NCBI RefSeq assembly: GCF_905220565.1
Contig: NC_059422.1
Coordinates: 1,252,501 to 1,316,500, forward strand
DNA length: 64,000 bases
From: Melitaea cinxia
Taxonomy: Eukaryota; Arthropoda; Insecta; Lepidoptera; Nymphalidae
Direction of reading: 5' to 3'
Shown: piece by piece, positions 1 to 10,530 of the stretch
How the letters are laid out: the number at the start of each line of letters is the position of its first letter
Numbering within the stretch: the stretch's first letter is position 1
Program-made: the position numbers and the translations under genes
Notes under the pieces: generated by a model
The model's database searches: none
The model's input: the letters and a program-made list of their open reading frames with translations, nothing else
Told to the model about the DNA's origin: nothing

Positions 1-1884
1 TATAAAAGATTGAAATCAGTAGCGAAAGAAGTTGTGTCTAGAAAGAAAGAAGAACGAAAGGATGATTTTGATAGGAGGCTCACTGAAGATTTCCAGTCAA
101 ACATTAAGTTTTTCTGGAAATCCATCAAAACAGCCAGAGGAAAAATTTCTCCCTCGGAGCTGAGCACAATCAGGAGTCAAGATGGGAGCGTTATAAATGG
201 AGAAGAATGTGTGTTAAAGAGATGGAAAGAGTATTTTGAAAGTGTGTTTGAAAGAGAGGAAATGCAGGTACAACATCCGGCACCTTCCATTGAGAGTAGT
301 ATAAATGTCGATGAAAGTGAGATAAGCATGGATGAAATAGTGAAAGCGCTGAAAAGTATGAGATTAGGTAAGGCTGCAGGGTATGACAGGATCACCGTCG
401 AGATGCTGGGGGCTGGACAGGGTATAGTGGCTAGCCAGCTGTACTGCCTTTTCAATTTGTGCTGGCGAAATGGGCAAGTACCGGAAGACTGGTGCAAAGC
501 CGTAATCGTGCCGTTGTATAAGGGAAAAGGGTCACGGTAGGACTGCATAAATTACCGCGGTATAAGCCTTCTCAGCGTCGTCGGTAAATTGTATGCGAAA
601 GTGTTGATTGAAAGGGTTGTGAATGAAACAGATGAAAAAGTATGGGATGCACAAGCGGGATTTAGAAAGGGAATGGGATGTACGGATCAGGTCTTTTCCT
701 TGCGGTGCATAGCCGAAAAGTTTTTAGCAAAAAACAAAAAGGTCTATTGCGCGTTCGTGGATCTGGAAAAGGCCTATGATAGAGTGGTGAGGAATGAATT
801 GTGGTCAGCATTGTCCGTGTACGGTGTGAGCGGCGCACTCATGCGAGCACTACAATCTCTTTATAGGGATTCTAGTGCCTGTGTGAGGATAAACGGGGCA
901 TACACTGAATGGTTTAATATCGAAAAAGGTGTTAGACAGGGATGTGTAGCGTCACCGTGGCTGTTTAACTTGTTCATGGACAATTGCTTGACAGAGTTAA
1001 AAGAGAATGAAAGTGGGTTGAGAATGGGTGAGTTACTCGTCAAATGTTTTCTCTATGCTGATGACCAAGTACTACTTGCGTCCTCGGCCGAGGAGTTGCA
1101 GGAGATGGTAACTGCTATGAGTGGAGCTTTTGTTAGAAAGGGAATGAAGATGAATGTAAAGAAGACGAAAGTGATGGTGTTTGAAAGATATGAGGTAGTG
1201 ACAGACTGTAATATCGTGATTGGAGATGAACAAATTGAACAGGTGAATGAGTTTGTGTATCTGGGTTCGAAGTTTACAAGAGATGGAAAGTGTGAGAGTT
1301 ATATTGAAAGAAGAGTGAATGCAGGAAACATGGTGAACGGAGCTTTGAACTCCTTTATGAGCAGTCGGAAGGTGTCTAAAAAGGCTCGTTTGGCTGTGCA
1401 TGAGGGGATGTTGCTTCCGACACTCATGTACGGAAGTGAAAGTTGGGTATGGCAGAAGAGAAATGAAAGCAGAATAAATGTAGTTGAGATGAGAGCGTTA
1501 AGAAGTATGATAGGAGTTAAACTGAGTGACAGGATGAGAAATAGTGAGATAAAGAAACGGTGTGGTCTGAAAAAAGATGTAGTGACAAAAATTGAGAAAG
1601 GTATGCTGAGATGGTTTGGTCATGTCGAGAGAATGAATGAAGAACGACTGACGAAAAAAGTGTATAAGGCGAGTGTGAGTGGAAGTGTTGGAAGGGGTAG
1701 ACCTAGGCGGACATTTCAAGACCAAATCGGGGACGTCTTGAAAAAAGGACAGGTCAAGAGTACCCTAAACCGACGAGCATGTATGAAGGGAATAATGAAA
1801 GTGGATGAAGCGAAACAAGTATGTAAGGATCGTAGCAAGTGGAAAGAAGTGGTCTCTGCCTACCCCTACGGGAAAGAGGCGTGA
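1..1884 (+). pseudogene. LINE reverse transcriptase with one in-frame stop
   Basis: The frame starting at base 1 runs without interruption to a TAG at 538-540 and continues in the same frame to a TGA at 1882-1884, so the copy is broken by one nonsense codon and no frameshift. Before the stop are the thumb-proximal linker and first RT blocks (LGKAAGYDRITVEML, VIVPLYKGKG). After it come NYRGISLL, the FVDLEKAYDRV block, GVRQGCVASPWLFNLF, and the catalytic YADD in FLYADDQVLL (about 1051-1080). The C-terminal region carries YGSESWVW and MLRWFGHVERM. The protein would copy element RNA into DNA at a nicked target. The TAG replaces one codon just before DCINYRGISLL. Near-intactness suggests a fairly young copy. 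Confidence 0.88.
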
Positions 1885-1905
1885 TTATATGTATGTATGT
1901 ATCAT
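1..1905 (+). mobile_element. Non-LTR retrotransposon (LINE), 3' part, cut by window edge
   Basis: A reverse-transcriptase reading frame is open from base 1 and ends at 1884. It is followed by a very short 3' UTR and a tetranucleotide run (TATG repeated about three times, 1887-1901). A short coding-to-tail distance with a simple-repeat end rather than poly(A) fits RTE-like non-LTR elements. The clade assignment is inference from that and from the C-terminal YGSE-W / RWFGH layout; I could not compare it with a database. The upstream part, expected to hold the endonuclease, lies outside the window. Confidence 0.85.
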
Positions 1906-2071
1906 TACTTGTATCGATGTTAATATAAGTCGGCTTTTTTTCATTATGAACAACTAATTATTTTATTATATTACTTACTGAAATAATGGAGTATAAAATT
2001 ATCTTTTGCTTATTGACTAACTGATTAGAAAGACGATATATCTTGCGAACTCTTCATTTTAACTTCTAATA

Positions 2072-3913
2072 ACGAAAGCGTATCAGGAACATTTAAATTA
2101 CATTCAAAATAAAATTATTGAAGACCCTACAAAATTTTGGGGATATATAAAAGACAAGAAAAGGAGCAGGAAACGTACTAAATCGTATGTATACGAAAAT
2201 ACAGAAGTCACTGGACAATTTGCTGCTGATGCTTTTGCTAGGTACTTTAGGTCTGTATTTCATGATCGTGAACCATATTTAAACCCTGCTAAAGCCGCCC
2301 GGGCTGCGGATGCATTATCTGACGCTAGATCTGTCTCAATACGCGTAGTGGATGCAAGGGACTTAAAAACTGCGGTAAGTTTCCTGAAACCAAAATCATG
2401 TAGTGGACCTGATGGCATTCCCGTGTTCTTAGGTAAGGATTGTATATCTGTCCTACAGAATCCACTTTTGTTCTTATACAATTTGTGTATCAAGCATTCG
2501 AGGTATCCCAACTCCTGGAAACTGTCGAGAGTCACTCCGATTCCCAAAGGTTCAGGTAACGATGTTACCACGTTTAGACCAATTGCGGTACAGTCTGTGT
2601 TTGCCAAGATATTTGAAACCATTCTTAACTATCTCATTAGCCATCAAATTAATGACCTATTGCACCATAGTCAGCATGGTTTTCGTAAAGCGAGATCTAC
2701 CACTACAAACTTAATAGCACTTACTGACTATGTATGTTCTCAACTTGATTTAAGGCGCCAAGTCGACGCAGCGTATTTTGACTTCAGGAAGGCCTTCGAC
2801 TTGGTTGACAATGATATTCTTTTGAATAAGATGGCCCTGATGGGTTTTACTCCTAAATTACTTGACTTTTTCAGTGACTATCTCAAGGATAGGTGTCAGT
2901 TTGTCAAAGTTGATGGCTTTGAATCATTTAAATTTTACACAAGGTCTGGTGTGAGTCAAGGTAGTACCTTAGAACCTACGCTTTTCTTGATTATGATCAA
3001 TGATCTCCCTGATATTGTTCAAACTGCACAGTGTCTTCTTTTTGCCGATGACCTGAAATTATACATGGGAATTACCGATGCAGCTGACGCGCAAGCCTTA
3101 CAGGTTGATATTGACGCAGTTGCAGAGTGGAGTAGTAGAAATTCTCTTCCTCTTAATATTGACAAGTGCAAATCCATTACTTTTACTCGTAAACGCAACT
3201 GCATCCAAGTAGTATATAAATTATGTGACGCTCCTTTGGAAAGAGTTAATTCTATTCGTGATCTTGGATTGACATTGGATCGTAATTTTGACTTTCGTGA
3301 ACATGTGACTAATATTTGTGAGGTTGCCAACAAGTCTCTTGGTTTTATCATAAGGACTTCTTCGCAGTTTAGTAGCTTAAATGTAGCTAGAATACTGTTT
3401 AATTGCTACGTTCGTAGTAAACTTGAATATGCGGCTATCATCTGGGACCCTCATGTAGATAAACATAATATTACTGTTGAACGGGTTCAGCGGAAATTTG
3501 CTCGATATTTGTACAGGCGTCAGTATGGGTACTATCCTTATCTTTACCCCTCTTTATTCGTGTATGGTATGGTTGGGCTAGAAACGCTATGTCTTAGACG
3601 TAAACTATTTCTTTTAATACACTATCTTCGAATTTTACATAACAAAGTAGATAGTCCAGTGTTATTGGAGAGCTTAAATATTCTAGTTCCTTCCCGTATT
3701 CCCCAAAATAATTTCGGAATTGTCGCACCGCGGCGTCGTCCGCGCTTACTGCAAAAGCCCCCTACTCGCACGCGGTACGCGGCACACGCCCCGACAATAC
3801 GCGCACTACATTTGATCAGCGATTTGCTCACTCATTGTGAGGACATAGACTTATTTGCCGATAAGATCTCTGTTTTCTGTAAAAATAGCTATAAATATCT
3901 TTGTACGTTATAA
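2072..3913 (+). CDS. Reverse transcriptase of Jockey/CR1-like LINE, N-truncated
   Basis: About 613 codons are open, ending at TAA 3911-3913. Order of blocks: linker with FWGYIKDKK near the truncated start, KSCSGPDGIP, RVTPIPKGSG followed by FRPIAVQSVFAKIFE, SQHGFRKARSTTTNL, the YFDFRKAFDLVDN block, GVSQGSTLEPTLFLIMINDLP, and the catalytic FADDLKLY (about 3040-3063). The C-terminal domain with RSKLEYAAIIWDPH and VERVQRKFARYLYRR is typical of Jockey, CR1 and related clades. There is no stop or frameshift in the surviving part. The normally conserved G-PLLF core reads EPTLF, which may be a mutation. The first in-frame ATG at 2348 is internal to the protein and is not a real start. The 5' end with endonuclease and ORF1 is missing, so the copy cannot be autonomous. 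Confidence 0.87.
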   Translation, partial: TKAYQEHLNYIQNKIIEDPTKFWGYIKDKKRSRKRTKSYVYENTEVTGQFAADAFARYFRSVFHDREPYLNPAKAARAADALSDARSVSIRVVDARDLKTAVSFLKPKSCSGPDGIPVFLGKDCISVLQNPLLFLYNLCIKHSRYPNSWKLSRVTPIPKGSGNDVTTFRPIAVQSVFAKIFETILNYLISHQINDLLHHSQHGFRKARSTTTNLIALTDYVCSQLDLRRQVDAAYFDFRKAFDLVDNDILLNKMALMGFTPKLLDFFSDYLKDRCQFVKVDGFESFKFYTRSGVSQGSTLEPTLFLIMINDLPDIVQTAQCLLFADDLKLYMGITDAADAQALQVDIDAVAEWSSRNSLPLNIDKCKSITFTRKRNCIQVVYKLCDAPLERVNSIRDLGLTLDRNFDFREHVTNICEVANKSLGFIIRTSSQFSSLNVARILFNCYVRSKLEYAAIIWDPHVDKHNITVERVQRKFARYLYRRQYGYYPYLYPSLFVYGMVGLETLCLRRKLFLLIHYLRILHNKVDSPVLLESLNILVPSRIPQNNFGIVAPRRRPRLLQKPPTRTRYAAHAPTIRALHLISDLLTHCEDIDLFADKISVFCKNSYKYLCTL

Positions 3914-4345
3914 ATTTATTTTGTTGTATAATTTAATCCTGACATTAGTAATATTTAATTTTTTTTTAATTTTGACGTTTTTTTTTTTTTTTCGTTTTGA
4001 CATCTAATATACTGACACGAATGTATTTTTATAAACAGAATTCTGAATTTTGACTAGATATTTTATTTTGACATTGATATTGTAATTTCTACATATGAAT
4101 TTCTTAACAAAATTATTGATATTTAGTTATTTTAATATTATCAACTAAGTAGGTATATTTTTATTGACATTGTAAATTTTAATTATTGTATTTTGATAAG
4201 ATTGTATATTTTTAATTCTACATTTACCATTATTTACTTCATTTGTCATACCTGTGTTTTTGGTTTTTTTTTTTTTTTTTTAATTTTGATTGACCTACTT
4301 GTGTTTGGAGCAAAGCTCTGTAAACTTGTATGTATGAAATAAATA
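2072..4345 (+). mobile_element. 5'-truncated Jockey/CR1-like LINE with 3' UTR
   Basis: The reading frame is open from about 2072, where homologous-looking coding text starts abruptly in mid-protein; the 187 bases before it are AT-rich unique sequence. The coding part is followed by about 430 bases of T-rich 3' UTR and ends near an AAATAAATAA run at 4338-4347. Abrupt 5' truncation with an intact 3' end is the usual result of incomplete target-primed reverse transcription. I could not find a convincing target-site duplication. The right boundary is approximate. Confidence 0.75.
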
Positions 4346-4454
4346 AGAATTTTATGTTCCTATAGCGTTTAATACTAATTTTCATTTCTGCGTTCTTAGC
4401 CGTAACGTGACTTTATATAGCCTATAGGCTATATAACATCAAATAGGTAGACTA

Positions 4455-4784
4455 TGCTTCAGCCTGTAATATCCCACTACTGGGCTTAGGCCTCTTTCCC
4501 CATGTAGGGGAAGGATCAGAGCTTAATCCACCACGCTGCTCCAATGCGGGTTGGCGGATATATTCCCTACTATGAGTAACGATCGCTATCAGGTGTACAT
4601 GATAACAACCAGGACCGACGGTTTAACGTGCTCTCCGAGACACCCACAAGGACTACACGAACACCCAGACCACGGCAAACACCTGTATGGCCAATACAAA
4701 TGTTTGTCATGTGCGGGGATCGAACCTGCAACCGCCAGCGCAACACGTACAATCTATGGCTGTAACCTTTGCGCCAACGCGGCG
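4455..4784 (-). mobile_element. tRNA-derived SINE, family A, full length
   Basis: The element is flanked by a perfect 16-bp target-site duplication, TCAAATAGGTAGACTA, at 4439-4454 and 4785-4800. Read on the minus strand it begins with a tRNA-like head (box A in GTTGGCGCAAAGGTTACAG, box B in GGTTCGATCCC), then a body, and ends in ACAGGCTGAAGCA. It resembles the abundant Metulj-type SINEs described in Heliconius; that name is from memory. The head gives an internal RNA polymerase III promoter and mobility must come from a LINE. Confidence 0.88.
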
Positions 4785-4800
4785 TCAAATAGGTAGACTA

Positions 4801-5319
4801 GGTACCCACCTAAAAAAATGCATTATCCAAAAAAATTCGAACATAATGCGTTCAAACTAATAAAATGTTAGACCTATATTAGGATATAGTAAATGAGTAT
4901 ATAAGTTCGTATATAAACGTTATTGCGTTCATAATCCACGTGCTGTGTATTAATATTCATTGTTTTGTATTAATATATTTAGGTGTACCAGTGCGACGTT
5001 TTATCAGTCTGTAACCGGTTCGGGGCTATGTTAAATTATGATACATTTTTAGTTATAAATAAACGCCTTGAAATGACCTCTATTAGGATGAAAATTTGTA
5101 TCTGGGCACAGGAAACGTATGCGCTCACGATTTCAACAGCATAATTTCTGATCCCGTGGTAATGTCAGGATGAAAAGTAGCCTATGCGTTTTTCTGGATC
5201 TCACTGGAGAGATATATCATAGTTTATGTACGTACCGAGTTTCATTACCATCGGTTCAATAGTTTTTGCGTGAAAGAGTAGGTACCAGCGACCCGCCCTC
5301 ACTAATTTTGGCATTTATA
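4801..5319. other. No gene; old repeat fragment
   Basis: AT-rich sequence. About 5040-5285 reads like the tail of a decayed mobile element (ending in TTTTTGCGTGAAAGAGTA, a phrase common in lepidopteran element remnants), but I cannot assign it. Confidence 0.4.
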
Positions 5320-5490
5320 ATTTTTTTTATACAACTAAGTCGCCAAACAAGCGTACGGCTCACCTGATGGTAAGCGATTACCGTAGCTTATAGATCCCAG
5401 CAACACCAGAAGCATCGCAAGCGTGTTGTCGACCCTCCCCCCGTTGAGCTCTGGTCACCTTACGCACCACTGTTAAAACACCTTATACAC
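5320..5490 (-). repeat. Repeat family C fragment (poly-A-tailed retroelement)
   Basis: On the minus strand it reads toward TCAGGTGAGCCGTACGCTTG and then a poly(A) stretch. This 3' end recurs in the window at 6405, 23311, 26258, 32762, 34442, 37960, 42620/43506, 44901, 56140 and 59840. The left part is missing. Confidence 0.7.
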
Positions 5491-5639
5491 CACCAAAATG
5501 AAATCAATTTATCGATGTGAAAAAGCGTAGTAAATTTATACAGTATTTTTTATCACGAACGACGACCTCCGTCAATGTCGAGTTCATCGTCCTCTGCTGG
5601 ACCTAGGCTAAAAATTGTACCCGACGCGATTTTATTGGG

Positions 5640-5900
5640 TAACCGACTTCAAATAATGGAAAAAGGTTTTCAATTCGATTGTGTTTTTAACCGGATTCAC
5701 AAAAAGGGATGAGTTTGTTCGACTGTATTTATCTTTTTTTTTCTATTTATTTTTGTTACCTCATAACTTTGTTTTGGGTGTACCGATTATAATGATTATT
5801 TTTTTTAATTGAAAAAGCTTGTTGATTTTGAGCACATGGTCCAAAATCGAGACGTGACGAGTAGTTTTGGAGCTATCTGTATTCTGTAGTACAAATTAAT
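5640..5900 (+). repeat. Inverted-repeat family M, decayed copy
   Basis: Starts with AACCGACTTCAAATAATGG and contains the family phrases for cold-spot monomers (CCTCATAACTTTG, GTACCGATTATAATGATT). See the intact copy at 55235-55840 for the family structure. Confidence 0.55.
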
Positions 5901-5929
5901 ATGATGATAATTTTGACGATGTATTAGCG

Positions 5930-6105
5930 CAATGGTTACAACACTAGCTTGTGCGCACCTCGCACATGGCATACACTTGTATTGGCCATACAGATGATAA
6001 TCGTGGTTTGAGCGTTTGTGCTCGTGTATTGTTTGTTTCCGGGCTTCCGGCACAAGAGTAAATCCTAGTGGGGGCTGTTGTGTGTGAGGCGTTTATTACT
6101 ATGTA
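5930..6105 (+). repeat. tRNA-derived SINE family E copy
   Basis: Begins with a tRNA-like head (TTAGCGCAATGGTTACAAC) and continues through GGCCATACAGATGATAATCG to a 3' part that recurs at 35930-36010 (CCGG followed by GTAAATCCTA and GTGTGAGGCGTTTATT). Box B is lost. Confidence 0.5.
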
Positions 6106-6404
6106 ATCGCGATATGAAAGTTCTGTGATAGATAAGCAAGTTCCGCGCGAATTTGCGCAAAAAAAGCAAACAAAACTTTCTTCCTAATTACACCTACTAG
6201 TATGATTTCTATTTGAATAAAAACGAGAAAGTTTGTGAGTGTAGCAAAAGGTGCTGAATCGATCGCGTTGCAACTTGGTATGGAGCTGGTAATCCAAATA
6301 AAAATACGCTAGTTTTTCTTGCTAAATTGTCGTAGCTTCAAATTAACTGTAATTATATGTTTTTTTTTTTTTTTGTTAAATGATGACCTTCTTTATAGAA
6401 CTAC

Positions 6405-6660
6405 GTTTTCAAACAAACGCACGGCTCACCTGATGGGAAGCGAGTATTGTAGCTTATAGATATACCAACACCAGAACTATCGCAAGCGCATTGTCAACCC
6501 TTCCCCCCAATCCCACCCAGGACTACCTACTCATTAGAGAAACACAACGCTGCTTGGAAGCAGTTTTATTCAGCTGTGTTCTTCTGTAAGGTAGAGGTAC
6601 TGCCCCAGTATGGCTGCTCCAGATTTTGAATACGATATTTCCTGCAGTCAGATTCAAAAG
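6405..6660 (-). repeat. Repeat family C copy
   Basis: Same family as 5320-5490, here longer: it includes the CACCTGATGG end, the CAGAACTATCGCAAGCG block and the promoter-distal block ending near TGCAGTCAGATTC. A T-rich run (6360-6374) on the left is the poly(A) tail of the minus-strand element. Confidence 0.65.
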
Positions 6661-6794
6661 ATGCTTTTGAAGTGCCTTATTTTTTTATTATTATTTGATT
6701 TAATAAAATAAAAGGAAATATATGTTTATTAAAACATGTCACTAGATGTTAGCTTCTGAAAAACAAAAATCTTACTTATAATTATATGCAATTG

Positions 6795-7200
6795 CATATC
6801 TAAAACATCACTGGCCTTAGTCCGTCTATTGCAGACGATGTCAGACAGACACTGTGGCGCCTAGGACACTCTTCAGGAAAACGCAGAGTTGCCTAAAGTC
6901 TGCGCCACCCTCTCGACCTCACTGGCTAGGCCCACAGGAACGACGAGTCGATACGTGTGGAGCCAGTTCGGCTGCAGGAGTCATTCGCATTTTAGAACTA
7001 TGCCACGAATGCCTGACGGAGATCCCATTCCGGGTCAATGAATGAAGAATATTGAATTGAATTATAATGATTTCAAATTAAGTTTTCCTTCTCCAGGACC
7101 CTAATGATTTTGAGCTAGGTTTATCCCTCAGTCGCCTCTTACGACCCCCACGAGAAGAAACGGGGTGGTGCTATTCTACTCGGTCGACACCACACGGCAT
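6795..7200 (-). repeat. Repeat family D copy
   Basis: Nearly the same sequence as 22555-22930. On the minus strand it starts with a GTGTGGTGTCG head followed by a conserved GTCGTAAGAGGCGACTGAGG block and ends with GACTAAGGCCAGTGATG. The head block is shared with family B although the body is different. Confidence 0.7.
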
Positions 7201-8085
7201 ATATCTAAAACAATCAGCAAACAATTAAGTACATCAAAATAACTCCTCCCCACGTACAAGAGAATTATGTTTATGTAAAAGCATATCGATACTACAAGTT
7301 GGTGACGTCATAATTGAAGTGGCTAACCGCTATCTTCCCATCTCGCTCCCTCTGACGAGACTGATAAGTGCCACTACATTGTGAAGCGATCCCCTTAATT
7401 GAAGACTAATGGAAATAATGACTTAGTTTTATACTTTAATTTCAATTTTTAATTAAACTTTAAAATGTGAACAAGTGTCTCTTCTTTAAATAGATCGAAA
7501 TTAGAAATCTCCTCTTCCTTTCCCCCCCTCTCTCTCTCCCCGAGAAGAATATTAGAAACTTGCTGCTCTCTTTTATAATCTTCCTTCACGGCTGGGTGTC
7601 CAGTACCCGGCTACCATGTATGAGTTGCCAACAGCATTGACAACCCGATTTTTTTTTAGAAAAGACGAGAGAGTGTAAATGTCAACCTCCCCAGAAAGTA
7701 TACCTACTTCGTTGACCATTTTACAGGATGTTGTTACGGTTTCAGTTGTCACTAACGGAAAAAATTAATGAGAGAGGATTTTAATTTTTTGATTACAATC
7801 CATGTTACTTCTAACGATCCTAGTATAAATGATCTTTAAGACGCTAATAATATAATGATCTTTAAGACGGCTTTCCAGTTTTAAAATAAATAAGTACATA
7901 ATATATAGGTATAGGTCTAGAAGATTCTAGAACTTATTAATTGGTTGCTTGCTTAGAAAAACTTTAAAGAGAACGACATATGTAAATATACATTACTATT
8001 TTTAACATTAACGTAAAACGTTATACATGATATGTATTTAAAACGATATTACATAAGAATTATAAGGTTTCCTACTTTCTTACAG
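7201..8085. other. No gene seen
   Basis: AT-rich single-copy-looking DNA with a CT-rich stretch at 7500-7560. No exon, RNA gene or element end recognised. Confidence 0.4.
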
Positions 8086-8300
8086 AAGCCTGTCTGGCTG
8101 TGTTAATTACGTTATGCAAGGACGTGTTTGTAGATGTTGGATACTCTAAGATTACGAGTCGACTTTGTGCCGGAACGAAATTAAAAGATTTTCTTCTAAA
8201 AGTATCAACAATTTTAGGCCCAAATTTTTGGTCTAAGTGTGAATTTGATCATTCGGAGATTTGCCTAAACAGCTGTGACGATGGTCAAATACCAATATGA
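8086..8300 (+). other. Possible coding fragment or terminal exon, unidentified
   Basis: A good splice-acceptor context (pyrimidine-rich, ending CTTTCTTACAG at 8075-8085) is followed by an open frame of about 70 codons to TGA at 8298-8300. The peptide contains several cysteines and a plausible mix of residues (TLCKDVFVDVGYSKITSRL near the start). I do not recognise it. No matching upstream donor was found. It may be an exon of an unknown gene, a decayed transposon coding piece, or chance. Confidence 0.25.
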
Positions 8301-8431
8301 CGATCACGAGCAATGATAATGAATTGTCATTAGCTTTTTTTTATACAACACACTACATGCTCTATACATTACATTAATATTTAACATATATGCTCTATAA
8401 TGTTAATTTGCCGCATTGTCGATGGCCATAC

Positions 8432-8659
8432 TCATTTTTCTAAATCAGTGCCCGCCGCTAGCTTCGCGAGCACATCCTCAATAACGTTCGCATCCCTATT
8501 ATGGATCGCCATTTTGAGGCTGTGCTCGAGGATTTGCCTACAGTTTTCTTCGTCGTCCTTTTCGACCGTATAATATACACAGGTGTTAGTGTTTCTAGTC
8601 ACCGCGATCACCATTAGCATTGGCCATGACAATAGTAATCCTGGATATGCTAGATTCAA
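8432..8659 (-). other. Possible coding fragment, unidentified
   Basis: A 75-codon minus-strand open frame ends with a charged, helix-like C-terminus (DDEENCRQILEHSLK ... DVLAKLAAGTDLEK) and is clearly less AT-rich than its surroundings, which is unusual for random DNA here. There is no recognisable family. It lies opposite in strand to the fragment at 8086-8300, so both could belong to one decayed mobile element or to different genes. Confidence 0.3.
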
Positions 8660-10371
8660 TCAATTTTATGAAACGACCAGCTCGATATGGTTAATTACCA
8701 ACGATCTATAATTTGATGCTTAATTAGACGCAACTTCTGCTCGTAGCTCAGTATCGGTACTTTGGAGAAAAACTACCTCTGAACTGAAGGTAGGTGAAAG
8801 CTAGGATGCCTGTACTTTGACCTACCAGGATCCATCACTAAAGGTTTCCAAATAAATACTGCCTTAAATATACTTCTATAATGAAGATTTTGTACGGTTA
8901 TTATACGTTGAATAAAAACAAGACGTGTCGGAGTGTGAAAAATATATTATTTTTGACGCAAACAGGAAGTGTTACTAAGCCAACGTGCCGGATACGACAT
9001 AGACAAATCATAAATCACAACAAATATCTTTATTTTGACGGTCTTCACTAGAACAGTAAACCTGTGTCGGGGGTCAAAATAGTTAGATAAAAATTCTATT
9101 TTTGTTCTCCCCTCCCCTTTATACGGCTACGAATGTATATGTATTCCCTGTTGTACTTATTATCAGTTCAGCCTATTGCAGTCCACTGCTGGAAATAGGC
9201 CTCCCCAAGTTCGCGTTAGACATCCCGGTTTTTCGCAATCCTCATCCAGCCTACTCCGGTAATATTATATTTATGTTCGAATGCAATTAATGTACGTTTT
9301 TATGAGAATCGAATGTCTTTGAACCTATAATACCGATTATATGTTACCTATTGATAAAGTTAAACGTCAACACAATAATAATAACATCAATTTAGACGTT
9401 GACGGCGGTTGACCTGGAAACGAAACAAGATAATAGTTTTGATGTTACCTCGTTCTCAACATAATACCACTTGGTTGAGGGTGTGGCTCTACTGATAGAT
9501 CTACCAGACCTTACTTATTTTCTCGTGGATAAAATATGTACAATAGTTGTATTAGTGTGTACGGGTGCGCCGGGTAGCAGGTAGCAGGTAGGTGTGTACG
9601 TGATACGTTCACTGTAAACAATAAAACTCCAATTCACATATTTTCATCTTAGACTGTATACATTACCTCCACACACACCTATACAGAATTTGTTTGTTTA
9701 TTTGGCAACGATTTTAAAGGTAGGGAGAGCTGTAATATCTAGAATTAAGACAAGCTTTAAAAAGTTAGACTACTCTTTACTAACCTGTGATAAGCTCTAC
9801 CAGCTAGAGGCTCTTGCGGTCTGTTTCACTAAGCTTATTGATTGCAACTTCTGGATTTGTAGATTGCAGATAGGAATGTTTGTCAGATAAAAGTGATTGA
9901 TTTATTTGTATGGATTAAAAAAATATGTATGTTAGTCGATTGTTAGTTACCTAAACACAGGCATTGAGTTGGTCTACCTTAGGAACAGACAAACATGTTA
10001 CGGTGAACATATTTTTATATACGGTTATTTTCAGCCAAAAAATTTACGATTTTGGACCTAGGTCCTTGGCACTAAATTCTGCTGAGTAATGGAAAAGTGA
10101 TGCACAAGAAAATTAAGTCTGAATAATCATTTGATTCACGAGCGAAGCCAGATAATGAACTATCAAGTTTCAGTTTATTTACCGCTGCGGAAAATACAAC
10201 AAGGTGCAATGCACTGCAACCGGAAATTGGGAGCCGAGGTTCACGATATCGTATGCCGAACTTTTATTTTGGCAGATTTCAAACACTGACATCAAAAAGA
10301 GGAGGCGGTTCTCAATTGGGCTGTATTTTTTTTGAAAACCTTCTTTTGGAGCGTTAGGAAAAAATGATGAG
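8660..10371. other. No gene; a short RTE-type 3' end
   Basis: Mostly unique AT-rich DNA. 9158-9265 (minus) is a 3'-end piece of an RTE-type element (TTGCAGTCCACTGCTGG, then AATCCTCATCCAGCCTAC), a subfamily shared with 53573-53685. Confidence 0.5.
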
Positions 10372-10530
10372 AAAACCGACACTCTGAAGTTAGCCAGTCA
10401 ACGAAGAAGAAGTTAGCAACGTGTTAGCTAGCCAATAAATGCGCGCACACCCCTTAACAAAAAACCGACACCCTAAAGTCAGCTGGGCAACGAAGAAGAA
10501 GTTAGCAACGTGAAGTTAGCTAGCCAATGA
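10372..10530. repeat. Direct duplication, period 89 bp
   Basis: AAAACCGACACTCTGAAG at 10372 recurs in slightly changed form at 10461, and both units contain CAACGAAGAAGAAGTTAGC and AGCTAGCCAAT. Two units only, about 85-90% alike by eye. Confidence 0.75.

Noticed and set aside
8992..9001. Palindromes and CRE-like sites such as TGACGTCA (25297)
   Set aside because: Single short matches with no gene nearby; expected by chance at this length.
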